DNA of 64,000 nucleotides from Euglena gracilis (Eukaryota > Euglenida > Euglenophyceae > Euglenales): the NCBI GenBank assembly GCA_039621445.1, contig CP154957.1, forward strand, positions 36,858,382-36,922,381. The letters are read 5' to 3'. Below the pieces are notes generated by a model. It saw nothing but the letters and a program-made list of their open reading frames with translations, was not told the DNA's origin and did no database searches. Below are positions 9,613 through 20,454 of the stretch, in pieces; the stretch's first letter is position 1, and each line of letters starts with the position of its first letter. The position numbers and the translations under genes were made by a program.

Positions 9613-10655
9613 AGCTACCAGCCCCCCCCCGTACTCTTCCCCTCCTTAGGCGCCTTCTGAGCCCCATGGGAAGAGTATGGGTGGGGAATAGTATGGCCAG
9701 GTACAGGGGGGGGCGAGCGAAATTGTGGTGATGTTATTTGGGCGGGGGGGGCGAGAAATCCGGGGGGGGGGGGGGGGCAGCCCCCCCCCCCCCCGGAGGA
9801 GGCCGTAGGCCGACTAAGTTCACGTATCGGGGTTCATTGGGGAGCGCGAATTGGCCATCCTTGCCTTGCACACACAAGGGAGGTTAGGCAGGGGTGGGGG
9901 GGGGGTTGGGGGCTCCACCCCTAAAGGAATTTCATGGAGAAACTTCACTGGTGAAGTTCACCGGTGAAGTTCACCGGTGAAGTTCGTCCATGTATTTCCA
10001 ATGAAGAGGGGGTGGGGGTCCCGCCCGAAAACCCCAAAGTTCACCGCCTGATCTCCAAGGGGGTTCACACCTGATCTGAAACCATGGCCCCCCCATCCGA
10101 AGGCTGACTGATTTTATCACAGGGGGTGGGGGCGGCAGGCGATTTTGTTATTGGAGGACTTTCCGGAGGTTGTTTGCTGTGTTTATCTGTGGCCATGCGC
10201 CTTGCACATGCGCCTTCAACAGAACAGCCCAAACAAGAGGGTTTTACTCAATTTTTTTTTTGGCAAATGGACCCCCGAATGGGGGTTTCTAAAGGCATTT
10301 GGGAGGGTTTTGGGTCATTTTCCTTCATATTTGAATGAAAAATTTTTTGGAGCCTGATTGCCCCCCCCCCCAATTGGCTATTTGGTGGGCTGAAGGAGCT
10401 TGGGCATTAGCCAAAGGGGGGGGGTGAGGGTCGTTTTTGGCTCTTTTCCCACAAAAAGACTCCCATTTTTCAGGAAAAAACACAAGAAAATTTGCATTTT
10501 CAGAAAAACATGCCTTAATTGCTCATTTTTTTTTTAAAAAATCACATGGTTTTGTTTTTTAAAGCAAAAAAAATAAAACGACACGTTTTGATAAAAAAAA
10601 AAAAGGTGGACTTGTGGGTGGGTGGGTGGGTGGGTGCTCAAAGTGCCCCCCAAGG
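9613..10655. other. Repeat-rich spacer without a gene
   Basis: Long G and C runs at 9750-9800; three GGTGAAGTTCACC palindromes in tandem near 9942-9985; T- and A-runs at 10530-10605. A fragment near 10130-10165 resembles the tandem array (GGCAGGCGATTTTGTTATTG). No coding sequence recognised. Confidence 0.5.
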
Positions 10656-11063
10656 TAAACCCCCCCCCCCAAATAATCACCACCTACCCCCCCCCCCCCG
10701 CGGCCGGGGTATTATTTTTTCGCCCGAAGTCCCGGCCCGAGGGGGGGGGTATTATTTTTCCAAAATTTTCGAAATTTTTCGAAGTCCCGTAAAACCCAAA
10801 ATAGCACCCAAAACCCCCTTTTGGGTCATTTTTTGCACTTTCTTGTGAAATTTACCATTTTATGGAGGTCAGATGAGCCAGAAAAATTGATTTTTTTCGT
10901 AATTTGTTGTCAGAGATTGTGGTTTTTACCGACATTTTCAGGTCAAAAATCCGGGCCTTCGGCCCGGAACAGGGGGGGGGGTATTATTTCGGCGGCCGAA
11001 GTCGGACCCCAAGGGGGGGGGTATTATTTGGGGGGGGGAATTATTTGGGGGGGGGGTGTTTAG
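10656..11063. mobile_element. Poly-C/poly-G foldback element, AAATAA family (D)
   Basis: It starts AAACCCCCCCCCC then AAATAATC and ends with TTATTTGGGGGGGG and GTGTTTA. Internal GGGGGTATTATTT steps alternate with CGGCCCGAAG hairpin strings. Other members are at 31012, 32434 and 55853. No protein coding. Confidence 0.7.
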
Positions 11064-11284
11064 CCAAAACACTTTTTGGCAAACTTTGGTTTATCCCCTC
11101 AAAGTGGCCGCTTTCTTTTGGTGCCAAAGACGCCAAGGGCCAGATTTTGACCCACCCCCCAAAGTGTCCCCCCCAAAGTGGCCTTTTTGTGGTTGCCACT
11201 TTGATGGGGGGGGGGGAATTCCCATCATCTAAATGTGTTCGTTTTTCCTCCTTTCCCCATTTTTGGGCTTTTTTCTCATTTTCT

Positions 11285-11575
11285 ATGTTAGGGGGGCCCA
11301 GGGGCGACCGCGACGCCTTTGGGGGGTTGGTACACCCCCCCCCCCCAGCCGGACCCCCTCGCCACGCCACCCAACACATTTTTCATTGTGCAACCATGGT
11401 ACACCCCTCCCCCCCCCCATCCGAGACCCCCTCGCCACGCCATTTTCCGGCCATTTCCCCCTCCCCCCCCCCCTATTCGGACCCCCTCGCCACGGCGTAC
11501 CAACCCCCCTTTGGCGCCGCGGTGCCCGCCCCTGGGCCCCCCTAAAACCTTGGCCCAAAACACTGTTCTTGGTGG
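11285..11575. repeat. Family A hairpin interrupted at its tip
   Basis: The outer arms GGGGGGCCCAGGGGCGACCG and CCCGCCCCTGGGCCCCCC match the hairpin at 8192-8290. Where that copy has a short CTTCGG tip, this copy carries the 189-bp element 11321-11509. Confidence 0.8.
11321..11509. mobile_element. Small GGTTGGTAC-ended element (family B) in a hairpin tip
   Basis: The ends GGGGGGTTGGTAC and GTACCAACCCCCC are inverted repeats. The interior is three units of GACCCCCTCGCCACGCCA or a close variant, with C-runs. It is flanked by TTT on both sides, or by CTTTG if one terminal base is shared, suggesting a 3-5 bp target duplication. It is too small to encode a protein. Confidence 0.75.
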
Positions 11576-11599
11576 CTCCGTGCGGATTTCCGGTGGTCG

Positions 11600-11700
11600 C
11601 CGTCGTGGTGGTCGGGCCGACCATGGTCGGCCCGACATGTGGTGGTGGTCGACCGACCTGTGGTAGTCGGGCCGACCAGGTCGGGCCGACCACCATTTTC
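11600..11700. repeat. GGTCGGGCCGACC palindrome cluster
   Basis: Several copies of the 13-base palindrome or its parts (GGTCGGGCCGACCATGGTCG). The same clusters occur within the Mutator-like TIRs at 3738-3845, 9475-9560, 25240-25345 and 27038-27140, and at 21915-21990. Confidence 0.7.
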
Positions 11701-12124
11701 CCGCAATACCCCCCCCTTTTTGAATTTTCAAGCCCCCCCTGGTCGGTGGCTAGTCGGTGGTCATAAAAATGGTCTGTGGCGGGCCCAAATCATGCGGAAA
11801 TGCACTTATGGCCAGTCCCCCCCCCCCAGCACCCTGTCCTTGGGGGGTCCTGGAGGGGGGGGGTCCTGGGGGGGGTCCTGGGGGGTGCTGGGGGGGGGCA
11901 TGGGGTCCCGCAACTTTTTGGCAGAAATTTTGCAGCACAAGTTCAGGTTATTTTGAAGTGGGTACCGCCCCCCTCCTGGGGGGGTCCCGGGGGGAAACTG
12001 GCCATGACTCTCACGAGAGGCAGAAAACTCCCCCCTCCACCCCCATCCGAAGTTTTTTTCAGGGGGGGCTTAAAAGTCGGCGGTTGACTCATTAGCACAT
12101 TAGAGTGGGTATTTCGTCGACAAG

Positions 12125-12860
12125 TCGGCCAACTGCCCCCCCCCCCCCCCCCCTGTCTCGCCGCCTAGCTGCCGACTAGGCCGACCGACCAATTGGCGTC
12201 GTCGGTCGGCCGACCAATTGGCTAGTCAGCCGACTAGCCAGCACCCCCCTCCAGCGGCGCAAGGCGGTAGACTGGGGTGGGGGGGGTAGTGGAGGTTAGG
12301 CAGGGGTGGGGGGGGGGGGGGGGCTGGGGACCCCCCCGGTGAAGTGCACGGGACAACATTCACCGGGGGGGGGGGGTACTTTCGGCGGTGAAGTTCACCG
12401 GTGAAGTTCACCAGTGAACTTCACCGTTTTGATGGTTGGGGGTGAAATTTTCATGGGTAAAATTTTGCTCCTTTCCTGTCAAAATGGTCATTTTGAGGTT
12501 GATCCTTCATGGATTTTTATCGAAATTTCCGAAAACTTGCCCAAAATGCCATTTTTGGCCATTTTTGGCCAAAAAAGTACTCTCTTGGTGAACTTCACCG
12601 GTGAAGTTCACCGATGGGTTAGGCAGAGGGGGGGGGGGGGGGGTCCGGGACCCCCCGGTGAACTTTCAAACGGTGAACTTCACCATAGGGGGGGGGGAGG
12701 GGGGTCAAAATGACCAAAGTCTACTGCCTGATCTCCAGTGGGTAGTCGGCCGACTAGTCGGCCGACTACCCAATTGGTCGGCCGACTAGGCCTGGTCGGT
12801 AGCTAGTCGGCGAGACAAGGGGGGGGTGTGAGTGGGTAGTCGGCCGACTAGTCGGCCGAC
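12125..12860. repeat. Palindrome-rich block (GTCGGCCGAC and GGTGAAGTTCACC)
   Basis: GTCGGCCGAC-type palindromes cluster at 12170-12240 and 12735-12860. GGTGAAGTTCACCGG repeats lie at 12388-12425 and 12590-12612. Between them are G-runs and plain sequence. No gene recognised. Confidence 0.6.
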
Positions 12861-12899
12861 TACCCACTCTAATGTGCTCACGGGTCCAAACCGCCGACT

Positions 12900-13555
12900 T
12901 TTAAGCCCCCCGCCCCCTTGATGATTTTTCTATAAGGAGAAGCTGGATCTGATTCCGCTTTAACAACGTGAAAAATGTGTGCGACTTACAAGGTTAACGG
13001 TTTGTTTTTTTTGAAACAAAAAAACATGTTTTTTTTTTAAAAAAATATATATATTTTTAAAAAAACAAAAAAAACGTTATGGAGGGTTTGGCGGAAAATT
13101 TTTTGCAATGTTTTTTTTTGAAAAAAACTTGGCCGGTGATGCCTAATTTGACAAAATATTCAGGTAGATTCCTAATTTTGAGGCATAAATTTTGCAAAAT
13201 TTGGACTGGTGATGCCTAATTTGGTGTCAAAATACTAATTTTAGGTTGGGGGATTCTTAATTTGAGCCAAAAAGGATTTCCCCCCCAAAATTCGTCTTCG
13301 GTGATTCCTAATTTGCCCACCGAAAATGTGGTGTTCCCCCGTCCCCCGTGCCCCCCCCCCCCCCGTGACCCGATCCACACCAGAAAAATTTTTCCTCAAA
13401 AAATGGCGATTTCGCAAGGAAAAAGGTCAATTTTTGCTTTTTCAAAAAAAACATGTTTTTGTGCGTTTTTTTTAAAAAAAACAAAAAAAACGCCAACCCT
13501 GGCGCCATAGGCGCCCCCGGTTTTCACGGTGTGAAAGCGGGATCAGATCACGATT
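12900..13555. other. A/T homopolymer-rich spacer
   Basis: Alternating poly-T and poly-A blocks flank ATGGAGGGTTTGGCGG, a combination also seen near 5520-5600, 28090-28200 and 37930-38045. It is probably another dispersed repeat. No gene seen. Confidence 0.5.
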
Positions 13556-13560
13556 CTATC

Positions 13561-14935
13561 TTGAAACCGTGTTTATAGTCCACAATGTACACCGGCCGTG
13601 AAAACCGTGTTCAAGTCCACGTGATTCGCGTGAAATATGGTGTTTTTGGTGATCACGTGTACACTTTGGGGGATCTTGTGTACACCGTGGTGTACATGTT
13701 GGCGTCCACGTGTACACCTGGTGTACACGTGATCAGTCCACCTGTACACCATGGTGTACACGTGTTTAGATCACATGTACACCAGGTGTACACGTGGACG
13801 TCCACATGTACACCTGGGTGAAAACGGGTCAAGCGCAATGATGGTTTTTCTGAAAAAAATTTTCTCCTCTCCTCCTTGTAGTTTCTATGTTCGGCATAAG
13901 AAAACCCTTCGCGTCTTCCTCAGCCATGATGTGCCTGGGCAACCTTGCTGAGTGCCAGATGCCCCAGCCCCCCACAGTGGAGAAGTTTGTGGAGGCCTTG
14001 CACAAGGTGAAATCTCCATCAGAGGAAGAGGACACCCTGCTCGGCCCAATACCCAACCCTAACGCCGCCCCACCTATGGACTACCGCCGGGCCCGACTTG
14101 CTGCCCTTAATTGTTTTTTGGATTACATCGGGGTTTGCGCAGCCCATGGGGCACAGCACGACTCGCTGGACGATTGCTTTTTGGGATGGGCTCGGTGGTG
14201 CATTGATGCGACGGAGTTGTATTCAACTCTGGAGCAGCAACAGGTCTGTGTGGCAGCACGAACGGAAAAGGCTGGCGCCAATTTTCGTGTGCGTTCTATG
14301 CCTGTTTTATCTTTCTGTTCGTATGTCAACTCCCTTGCATATTTGTTCAAGATATCAGACCGCACCACAGCCCCAATTGTACCATCTTCTGTTTCTCAAT
14401 TCCCAAAGTTCAATGCTTTTCTTCAAGCCATTGTTGACCAAAGCATTGGGTGGAAAAGCCGTTGGATGGCAGGGGGACCCATCCAACACAGTGCTCACCG
14501 AGGAGGAATTGATTTCAGTGGTTGGTACAGTTGAGGAAAAACGCATTTTGGATGTGCAGCGTCGGAATGTACTGTGCCTTGGGTTTTCAATTGCGTACAG
14601 AGCGGAGGTCCTAAAAAAATTGGTAGTTGAAAGTTTCAAGCCCCGCCTCTTTGGCGGTTGCAAGGCTTATGAAGTCGTGGTGTCCACAATGAAAAACCAC
14701 CAAGCCAAATTGTCGGCGGTTGACGAAAAATTGCTGAGCAATCTCATCATAGAAACAAATCCCAGTACACCGTGGTGTACATGTGGACGTCCACGTGTGC
14801 ACCATGGTGTACACGTGTTTAGATCACATGTACACCACGTGTACACGTGGACGTCCACGTGTACACCACGCTGTACACGTGGACTGAACACGGTTTTCAC
14901 GACCGGTGTACATTGTGGACTGAACACGGTTTCAA
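13561..14935 (+). mobile_element. TIR-bounded tyrosine-recombinase element, GTGTACAC type
   Basis: The first 62 bases (TTGAAACCGTGTTTATAG and on) are about 95% identical to the reverse complement of the last 60 (ending TGAACACGGTTTCAA). Inside each end are arrays of CACGTGTACACC and GTCCACGTGTACACC palindromes. The centre carries a recombinase reading frame unlike, but homologous to, those at 8523 and 28787. Its length matches the 1.39 kb copy at 7723. Confidence 0.75.
13840..14760 (+). pseudogene. Tyrosine recombinase, frameshifted and truncated
   Basis: An open frame from 13887 (MFGIRKPFASSSAMMCLG) runs to about 14450. The homologous continuation then lies in the next frame to 14762, so there is one frameshift near 14447-14455. 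The first part aligns with the 28787 copy (LDDCFLGWARW against LDDFFVAWMGW; SYVNSLAYLF against TYVNAVARAF). The second part holds the box I region, LGFSIAYRAEVLKKL, and a conserved KNHQA. The C-terminal half with box II and the tyrosine is missing, replaced by the GTGTACAC array. It would join DNA strands in a Crypton-like or other eukaryotic YR transposon if intact. Confidence 0.7.
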
Positions 14936-14941
14936 TGCAAA

Positions 14942-15384
14942 CTAGTCGGTGGCTAGTCGGCGGGCCCAAATCACCCGGAATTGGTCCGGATGGGTCCAAA
15001 AAAGTGTCTTACGCCTAAATAAACGGCCCCAGACGGAAATCTTTGGTCGGTGGGGGGTCGGTGGGCCCTTGATGGGGGTCCGGAGGGGTAAAAAACCAAT
15101 GATGAAACAGGGATTACATGAAAATCCTTTAGAAATGCAAGCATTCTGCATCACGAGAGGCAGAAAACTCCCCCTCCACCCCCATCCGAGCCTCAAATAA
15201 CAAAATCCCTTCTATGTTGGCAACATACTCGGGGGCTAAATCGGTTTTGTGGCTCATTTTGGCATAGGCGGGGGGGCTCCGCCCCCCCCCCCCCCGCGCC
15301 CCCCCCCTCAAATAACAAAATCCCTTCTATGTTGGCAATAGACTTGGAGGGATAAGACCTTTTTTTGTGCAAATTTTGACTTAT
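14942..15384 (+). repeat. Interspersed repeat K, copy 1
   Basis: Direct repeat of 20700-21125: AGTCGGTGGCTAGTCGG, GGGCCCAAATCACCCGGAA, GGGATTACATGAAAATCC and CATCACGAGAGGCAG occur in the same order, with a few small indels. A shorter piece lies at 11740-11800 and near 12000. Confidence 0.8.
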
Positions 15385-16413
15385 ATTGAAAATCCAATGG
15401 GGAGAGGTGTTCTTTTGTCAAAAGTGGCCCAAAATGGACATTTCCCCCCAATTTTTTGCATACAGGAGAGGCTTTAAATCCGATGGCCCATTAATTCGTA
15501 AAATCTAGTACCGTGGCTTTTATCCCCGCATGACCCCCAAGTTTCGGCGCCTTTATACCGACACGAAAAATCCTGTGAATAAAGGCCGGCAGAAATAGAG
15601 CCACGAGTTTGAGGCCTCCCGGTGGCCAAAAAAAATTCCGCCGCCAGAAAAAAGACCGCCGGGAGGAGGAAGGAGGGAGGAGTCACCATGGAGACGGGCC
15701 AGTGACAAAGACAGCATCTCCTTACACATAGCACACGTGCCGTGCCAGTTTTTTGAATCTACTCACCCACAAAGGGTGCTATTCTTTGCCTCCATAATTG
15801 TACCCGGTCGCGGCTGAGGAGACCCAAAAAGCCCGACCCCCCCAGCCAGTGGCCCGGCTCCCATTAAAAATAACCTGGTTTTTTCAGAACTGGGATGGAA
15901 TATTGACCATGGGTTTTCCCCAATTTTTTGTGAACCCAGCCGAAGCCAAACGCACACGCTTGGTTTTCTTTTTTTTAAAAAAACTCTGCCTTCATCTGTT
16001 CCAACAAAAAAGGGGGGGGGCAGCAACACCCAAAGCATTGAGTTCGCTTGGAAACAATGTAAATGTGACACAAATGCAAAAGACCCGGCGTGTATGACAC
16101 CAGGACTGTGCCGACAGGGCCAGGTGCACATGCTGAATTGGGAGGGCTGAGTCCCGGGGCTGTACGGGAAAGCATTTTAAGCAGAAAAATGCCTCGGCGT
16201 GAAATCACTGAGAAGAATTTAAAAAAAAAAAAAAGCACCCCACAAAATCAAAAAATGACCGCAAAACGGGGAAGGCCCCCCCCCCCAGCACCGAACACCC
16301 CGGCCGCATCGGTGAATCGTGCAAAAGGGGGGGGGGTGAAATGCATGTGGCCTGTCCGGGCACAAGGGGGCGGGGGGGGAGCAGAAATACTGCTTAGAAG
16401 TCTCCGTACCCCA

Positions 16414-19400
16414 CTAGCCGCGGCGAGCACGCAGGCCGAGGCCCAACAGCCTGGCCAGCTGCGCGTCGCCGCTCACATCCACAGGGTCGGAACCAGGCAG
16501 CCTGCACCAGGCTTCTTTTTAAGACCTTCTTAAGATCTTTTTAAGGGGGAGGGGGGTTTCCCCCCCCCCACCCAGGGTGGGGCGGGGGCAGGCTTTTTTT
16601 TAAGTCCCCTGACCCCCCCCCCCCCCGGGGGGGGGTCCCGCGCCGGAGGCGCTGGGTATACCTTTTCGGCGCGAAGCGCCGAAATTTTTTGGAAATTGCC
16701 TTTAACGGGCCCGATTTTGGGGGGGTCCCCCCCCCGGGGGGGGGGGGGTCCCGCGCCACCCTGGGTGGGTGGGGGGGGCCCCCCCTCCCCCCCCGGTGGT
16801 CTTAAAAAGAAGCCTGCGCGGGACCCCCAGGGGGGGGGCCAAAATCGGGCCCGTTAAAGGCAATTTCCAAAATTTTTTGGGCTAAAACCCACCAGAACGC
16901 AAAAACGGGGAGAGGCAGCAACTTTCCAGCGGCAAACACCCAACCCGAAAAAACGGGTCCGCAGGCAGCCTGAGTGTCCTCTTCGGCTGGCAGGTCCACG
17001 TCCGAGTGGTCCACATCCACATCGTAAGGGACGACGTTGTCAGGGACGGACGACCGGTCGTCCTCATCACCGTCCACAGCATCGCCAGCCATGTCGCCGT
17101 CCCCTGTGGACAGTCCACAGGGGGGGGGGGGCAATAGAATCGGAAGCACGAGACATTCCTGACATCGCAATGAACTTTTTTGCAGAAAAGGCCAGTTAAG
17201 CAACCTCCACAGGGTTGTACGCAAAAACCTGATGGGTAGGGGGTTTCTTTAGGGTCGCAGGCGTCCATGTGAAAAAAAAACATTTACACAGCCATCCGCT
17301 ACATGGCCAGCACCTGCCCTAAAATGTCCCGCGAGCACAGGAGCGGGGCCCAGGATGTCGTCGACACTGTCCAGCTCCGGCTCTGTTGCCAGCGCGCTGG
17401 CCCAGGACTCCAGGATCCACCCCGACAACCTGGGGCGGAGGCAGCAACTCAGAAAAAAAAACTTGTTTCACAAGGGGCGTAATGCGCATTCCCCAGACAT
17501 GACAGATCTGCATCCCTGACTGAAACCGATGCTGCCAACAAAAAGGAACACACGCCTGGGGTCACGTAGCCAACCGCTCACCCACTGCAGGAGCAGGCGC
17601 TTCATTGTGGACTCGCCCATGTCCACTGGTACGTCCCGTCCCTCAGCCCGGGCCAGGGCCTGCTCCAGCGTCCTCAGCTTGGCAGCCCGTCTGCCACAGG
17701 CCTCTCGCTTGGGGGGGGCGGGTGTCATTGGCCATGGGAGGGGGCACATCGTTGGCCATGGGAGGGGTCTGTTCGGGTGTGCTGACGGAGGATGAGGTTG
17801 ATCAGTCGGTCGCCCACCTGTGACGCAACGAGGATAGGGAGGGGGTGGCAAGTTCACCAGCATATCACACTGCCAATGTGTAACCCCAACGACCATTGGC
17901 AAAACTCTGGTGGAAAATGTTCAAACCCAGGCCCACAGAATTACCTGTAGCGTGTGTGAACGGTTTGGCAGCGTGTACGTAATGTATAAATTATTGCCGT
18001 TCATAAACTTGAACACGTTTTCATGGACTTGCGCCAGTACTGTCTCACCGGCATTGGGAGGGGGCACCATCCACGATCAGGAGTGCACCCGCATGCTTTT
18101 GCTCCAAGATGGGGGGGGGAAGGACAGGATGACCGATTGGGGGGGGGTTGTTGTGGAGCAAAACCCTACTCACAGGCGTCCGCCGACAGTTGGCGTTGTT
18201 GGCGAACTTCATCAAGCTTGTTGGCCAGCAACGCCAACAGGCGCGCGAACGTGACCTGCGTCTGGTACTGGCAGACTTTCCACAGCACCCCTGGTAGCCA
18301 ACTCAAAGATCCTGCCTAATAGGTAGCTGTTTGTGGTGTAGCTCAGGTCAATGCCCAGGGAGTTCCTTGCTGTTATGGAAACGTCTTGCAGTGACGGGCG
18401 TAAGGGCACCCCCCCCTTTTTTCCTCTTTGCCACCACAACCCCCCACAGGCTGGGGAGGTCTGGCCTGGAATCTGAGTGGTCGATGACAATGGACTCGTG
18501 TGTGTCTGTGACATGGGGGGGATTGGGGGTTCATCAAACTGCTTGTGGTTTTGTTTCTTGTCCAAAACAAGGGAGGAGGGGTCACACCGGCAGCGGCTGC
18601 CGGATGACAGCGACTGGTACGTCCACGAAATATAAATTGAAATAGTAGACACACTCCACCTCTGGACACCACTGGTGTACCTGAGAACAGCAGTGGGGGG
18701 GGACAAGTCAGAAAATATGGACAGGCTGGGCAGGAGAATCGAATGCTGGCATGATGCAGAGAATTTGGTGGGGTGAACACCCAAATACACACCGGTTGTC
18801 ATACGCTTGTCTCTCTTCCCCAGCCGCACTTGTTTTCGTTCGGGATCTTCAGGTCGCTTCTCATGCTGTAAAACAAAAAAGGCACACCGCTGCTAAAGCG
18901 TGCACACACCTCCATCGTCATCTTCATCTGCGCACAATACATGACTGGGGTCTCGTCCAGTGCCAGTGTCAGGAATGGGTCGATGGCCCCCTGCTGGGGT
19001 ATCCCAAAACTGTGAAAGACAGACGAATAATATTTGTTTGACGGGGACGACACACCGGTGAGGCTCTTCCAGCATTGCTACCATCTCCCTTCTCCATCGG
19101 TTGTCTACCGCCCGCTCGAATGGGAGTGTTGGTGGGTGGGTCGACATCACCCGCCTGTTTGGAAGGCTGTGGCGTCGGGCGAACGATCTGCACCAACTCC
19201 TGGAGACGTTCACTGTTGTAGTCCGTGTCCTGGTCGTTGTGCTGGTGACGAGACACGCAAGGCCCTCGTTGTCCACTGCTGCGCCCACCTGGCGGACGGC
19301 TTTGAACGACTCCAGTACCGTCTTCTCCTCGGCCTCCGTGAGGAGGGTTGGCCGGCCCGGCCCCCTCAGCCTGCCTCCGCCCCCAGCCTGCTGCCAGCCC

Positions 19401-19661
19401 CTTATAGTGTTGGCAGGGGGACAGGCAGGGCCGAGGGCCACCTGTGAAGGATGGGGGGGGCAATGAAAAAAAGGCACAGGCACACTTGCAGCTGGCGGTA
19501 GCTGCCTCTCTCCATCTCGGCAGCCAGCTTCATCTTCTTCTGCGGTGTCCAGGATAACCACGGTCTGGGTTTTTTTTCTCCTTCTGCTGCATCCCTTCCA
19601 GATAATCTGTGGCGACTTGGTCGCCCAAACTCTTCTTCACTCTGGACACGTACTTATCCAT
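16414..19661 (-). CDS. Pogo/Tigger-like DDE transposase, multi-exon
   Basis: Cuts and pastes the enclosing element at TA sites. Exons read by eye (minus strand): 19661-19484, 19441-19056, 19009-18910, 18865-18793, 18680-18588, 18505-about 18440, 18290-18174, 18095-17945, 17817-17582, 17429-17314, 17103-16955, 16501-16414; phases agree from exon 1 through exon 6. Exon 2 has GRPTLLTEAEEKTVLESFK and RSWCRSFARRHSLPNRR, a CENP-B/Tc5-type helix-turn-helix. Exon 3 has LALDETPVMY, the first DDE aspartate. Exon 5 reads FQFIFRGRT. Exon 8 has LLIVDGAPS, the second aspartate, and TLPNRSHTLQ. Exon 11 is acidic and exon 12 ends GLGLRARRG-stop. Frame breaks occur at an A-run near 19587 and a C-run near 18055; either the copy is decaying or these are homopolymer errors. 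The start at 19661 (MDKYVSRVKKSLGDQ) is the first methionine in frame. Confidence 0.7.
16508..16816. repeat. Foldback repeat in the last transposase intron
   Basis: CAGGCTTCTTTTTAAGACC at 16508-16526 is the exact reverse complement of 16798-16816. A second arm pair, GGAAATTGCCTTTAACGGG and its complement, lies inside at about 16690 and 16851. Long C and G runs fill the centre. Its left end is only a few bases from the predicted acceptor of the final exon (16502). Confidence 0.75.
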
Positions 19662-19868
19662 GGAGGCCGGGCCTGAAACAAAAAAAAACAGAATTATTCT
19701 TCGGTAGGACTTCGGTAAGACATAATTCCAGGGCGGCAATTTCGCGGTTTTAATCCGGTCACCAAAATACCGACGGGGGGTCCTTGTTTCGGCGCTCTAA
19801 AACGGTTTAAGAGCGGCGGATTTAAAGTGAACGGAAATACTTCACGTGCGGAATAAAAGCCTCTCCTG

Positions 19869-19975
19869 TATTCACCCCCGATTGGGGGGTTCCTGAGCCA
19901 TTTGGGTGGGTTTTGACTGGTGTTGAGGTGATTTTGACAAAAGTTTTTTCCCAGGGGGGGGCTTAAAAGTCGGCG
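19869..19975 (+). repeat. Repeat J, right half split off by the DDE element
   Basis: TTCACCCCCGATTGGGGGGT continues the copy that starts at 15385-15462 (GATGGGGAGAGGTGTTC-like left half). Together the halves rebuild a repeat like 21712-21886. Confidence 0.8.
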
Positions 19976-19984
19976 GTTTTGACC

Positions 19985-20130
19985 CGTTAGTACATTAGAG
20001 TGGGCAGTCGGCCGACTAGTTGGCCGACTACCCAATTGGTCCGCCGACTAGTCGGCCGACCAATTGGTCAGCCGACTAGTCGGCCGACCAATTGGGTAGT
20101 CGGCCGACTAGTCGACCGACTACCCACTAC
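19985..20130. repeat. GTCGGCCGAC palindrome cluster
   Basis: Repeated AGTCGGCCGACTA and GGCCGACCAATTGG units, as at 12735-12860 and 20545-20630. Confidence 0.7.
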
Positions 20131-20209
20131 CCCCCCCCCCCAGTCTACCGTTTGGCACTCCCTCCAGCCTACCACCAACTAGTTGAAGGGTCGGTGGCTG
20201 ATGCGTGAT

Positions 20210-20380
20210 AAATTGGTGCCTGCAGGGGACCAGCGAACCCAAAGAGGCACCCAACTAGGGTTAATGCACATTGGGGGACCCTCGCTCGACGCCTTCGGCG
20301 CCTCGCTCGGGTCCCCCAATGTTTTTAACCCCAGTTGGGCGCCTCTTTGGGTTCGCTGGGTCCCCTGCAGACACCAATTT
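20210..20380. repeat. 171-bp hairpin repeat, family P
   Basis: The left arm (AAATTGGTGCCTGCAGGGG) is complementary to the right arm (CCCCTGCAGACACCAATTT). The tip lies around CGCCTTCGGCGCC. It is homologous to the hairpin at 25689-25853. Confidence 0.8.
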
Positions 20381-20454
20381 AACGACGTTGAGGGGATGGG
20401 ATGGGACAGTTAGGAATGGAAACTTGAACGCCTTTAAATAACATCATCAACTTT

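Larger units (their letters stand above)
15463..19868 (-). mobile_element. Autonomous-type pogo/Tc1-mariner-like DDE transposon
   Basis: The ends are CAGGAGAGGCTTT and its reverse complement AAAGCCTCTCCTG, flanked by TA at 15461-15462 and 19869-19870. The insertion splits repeat J. The unoccupied form TTTTTGCATATTCACCCCCG is present at 6855 and 21780, showing that TA was duplicated. The body carries one multi-exon DDE transposase on the minus strand and, within one intron, a foldback repeat. TA duplication plus the DDE_1-type protein place it in the Tc1/mariner superfamily, pogo-like branch (inference). Confidence 0.85.

Noticed and set aside
13561-14935. GTGTACAC arrays as a bacterial operator or integration site
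   Set aside because: They are symmetric within the TIRs of a eukaryotic transposon; no bacterial genes are present.
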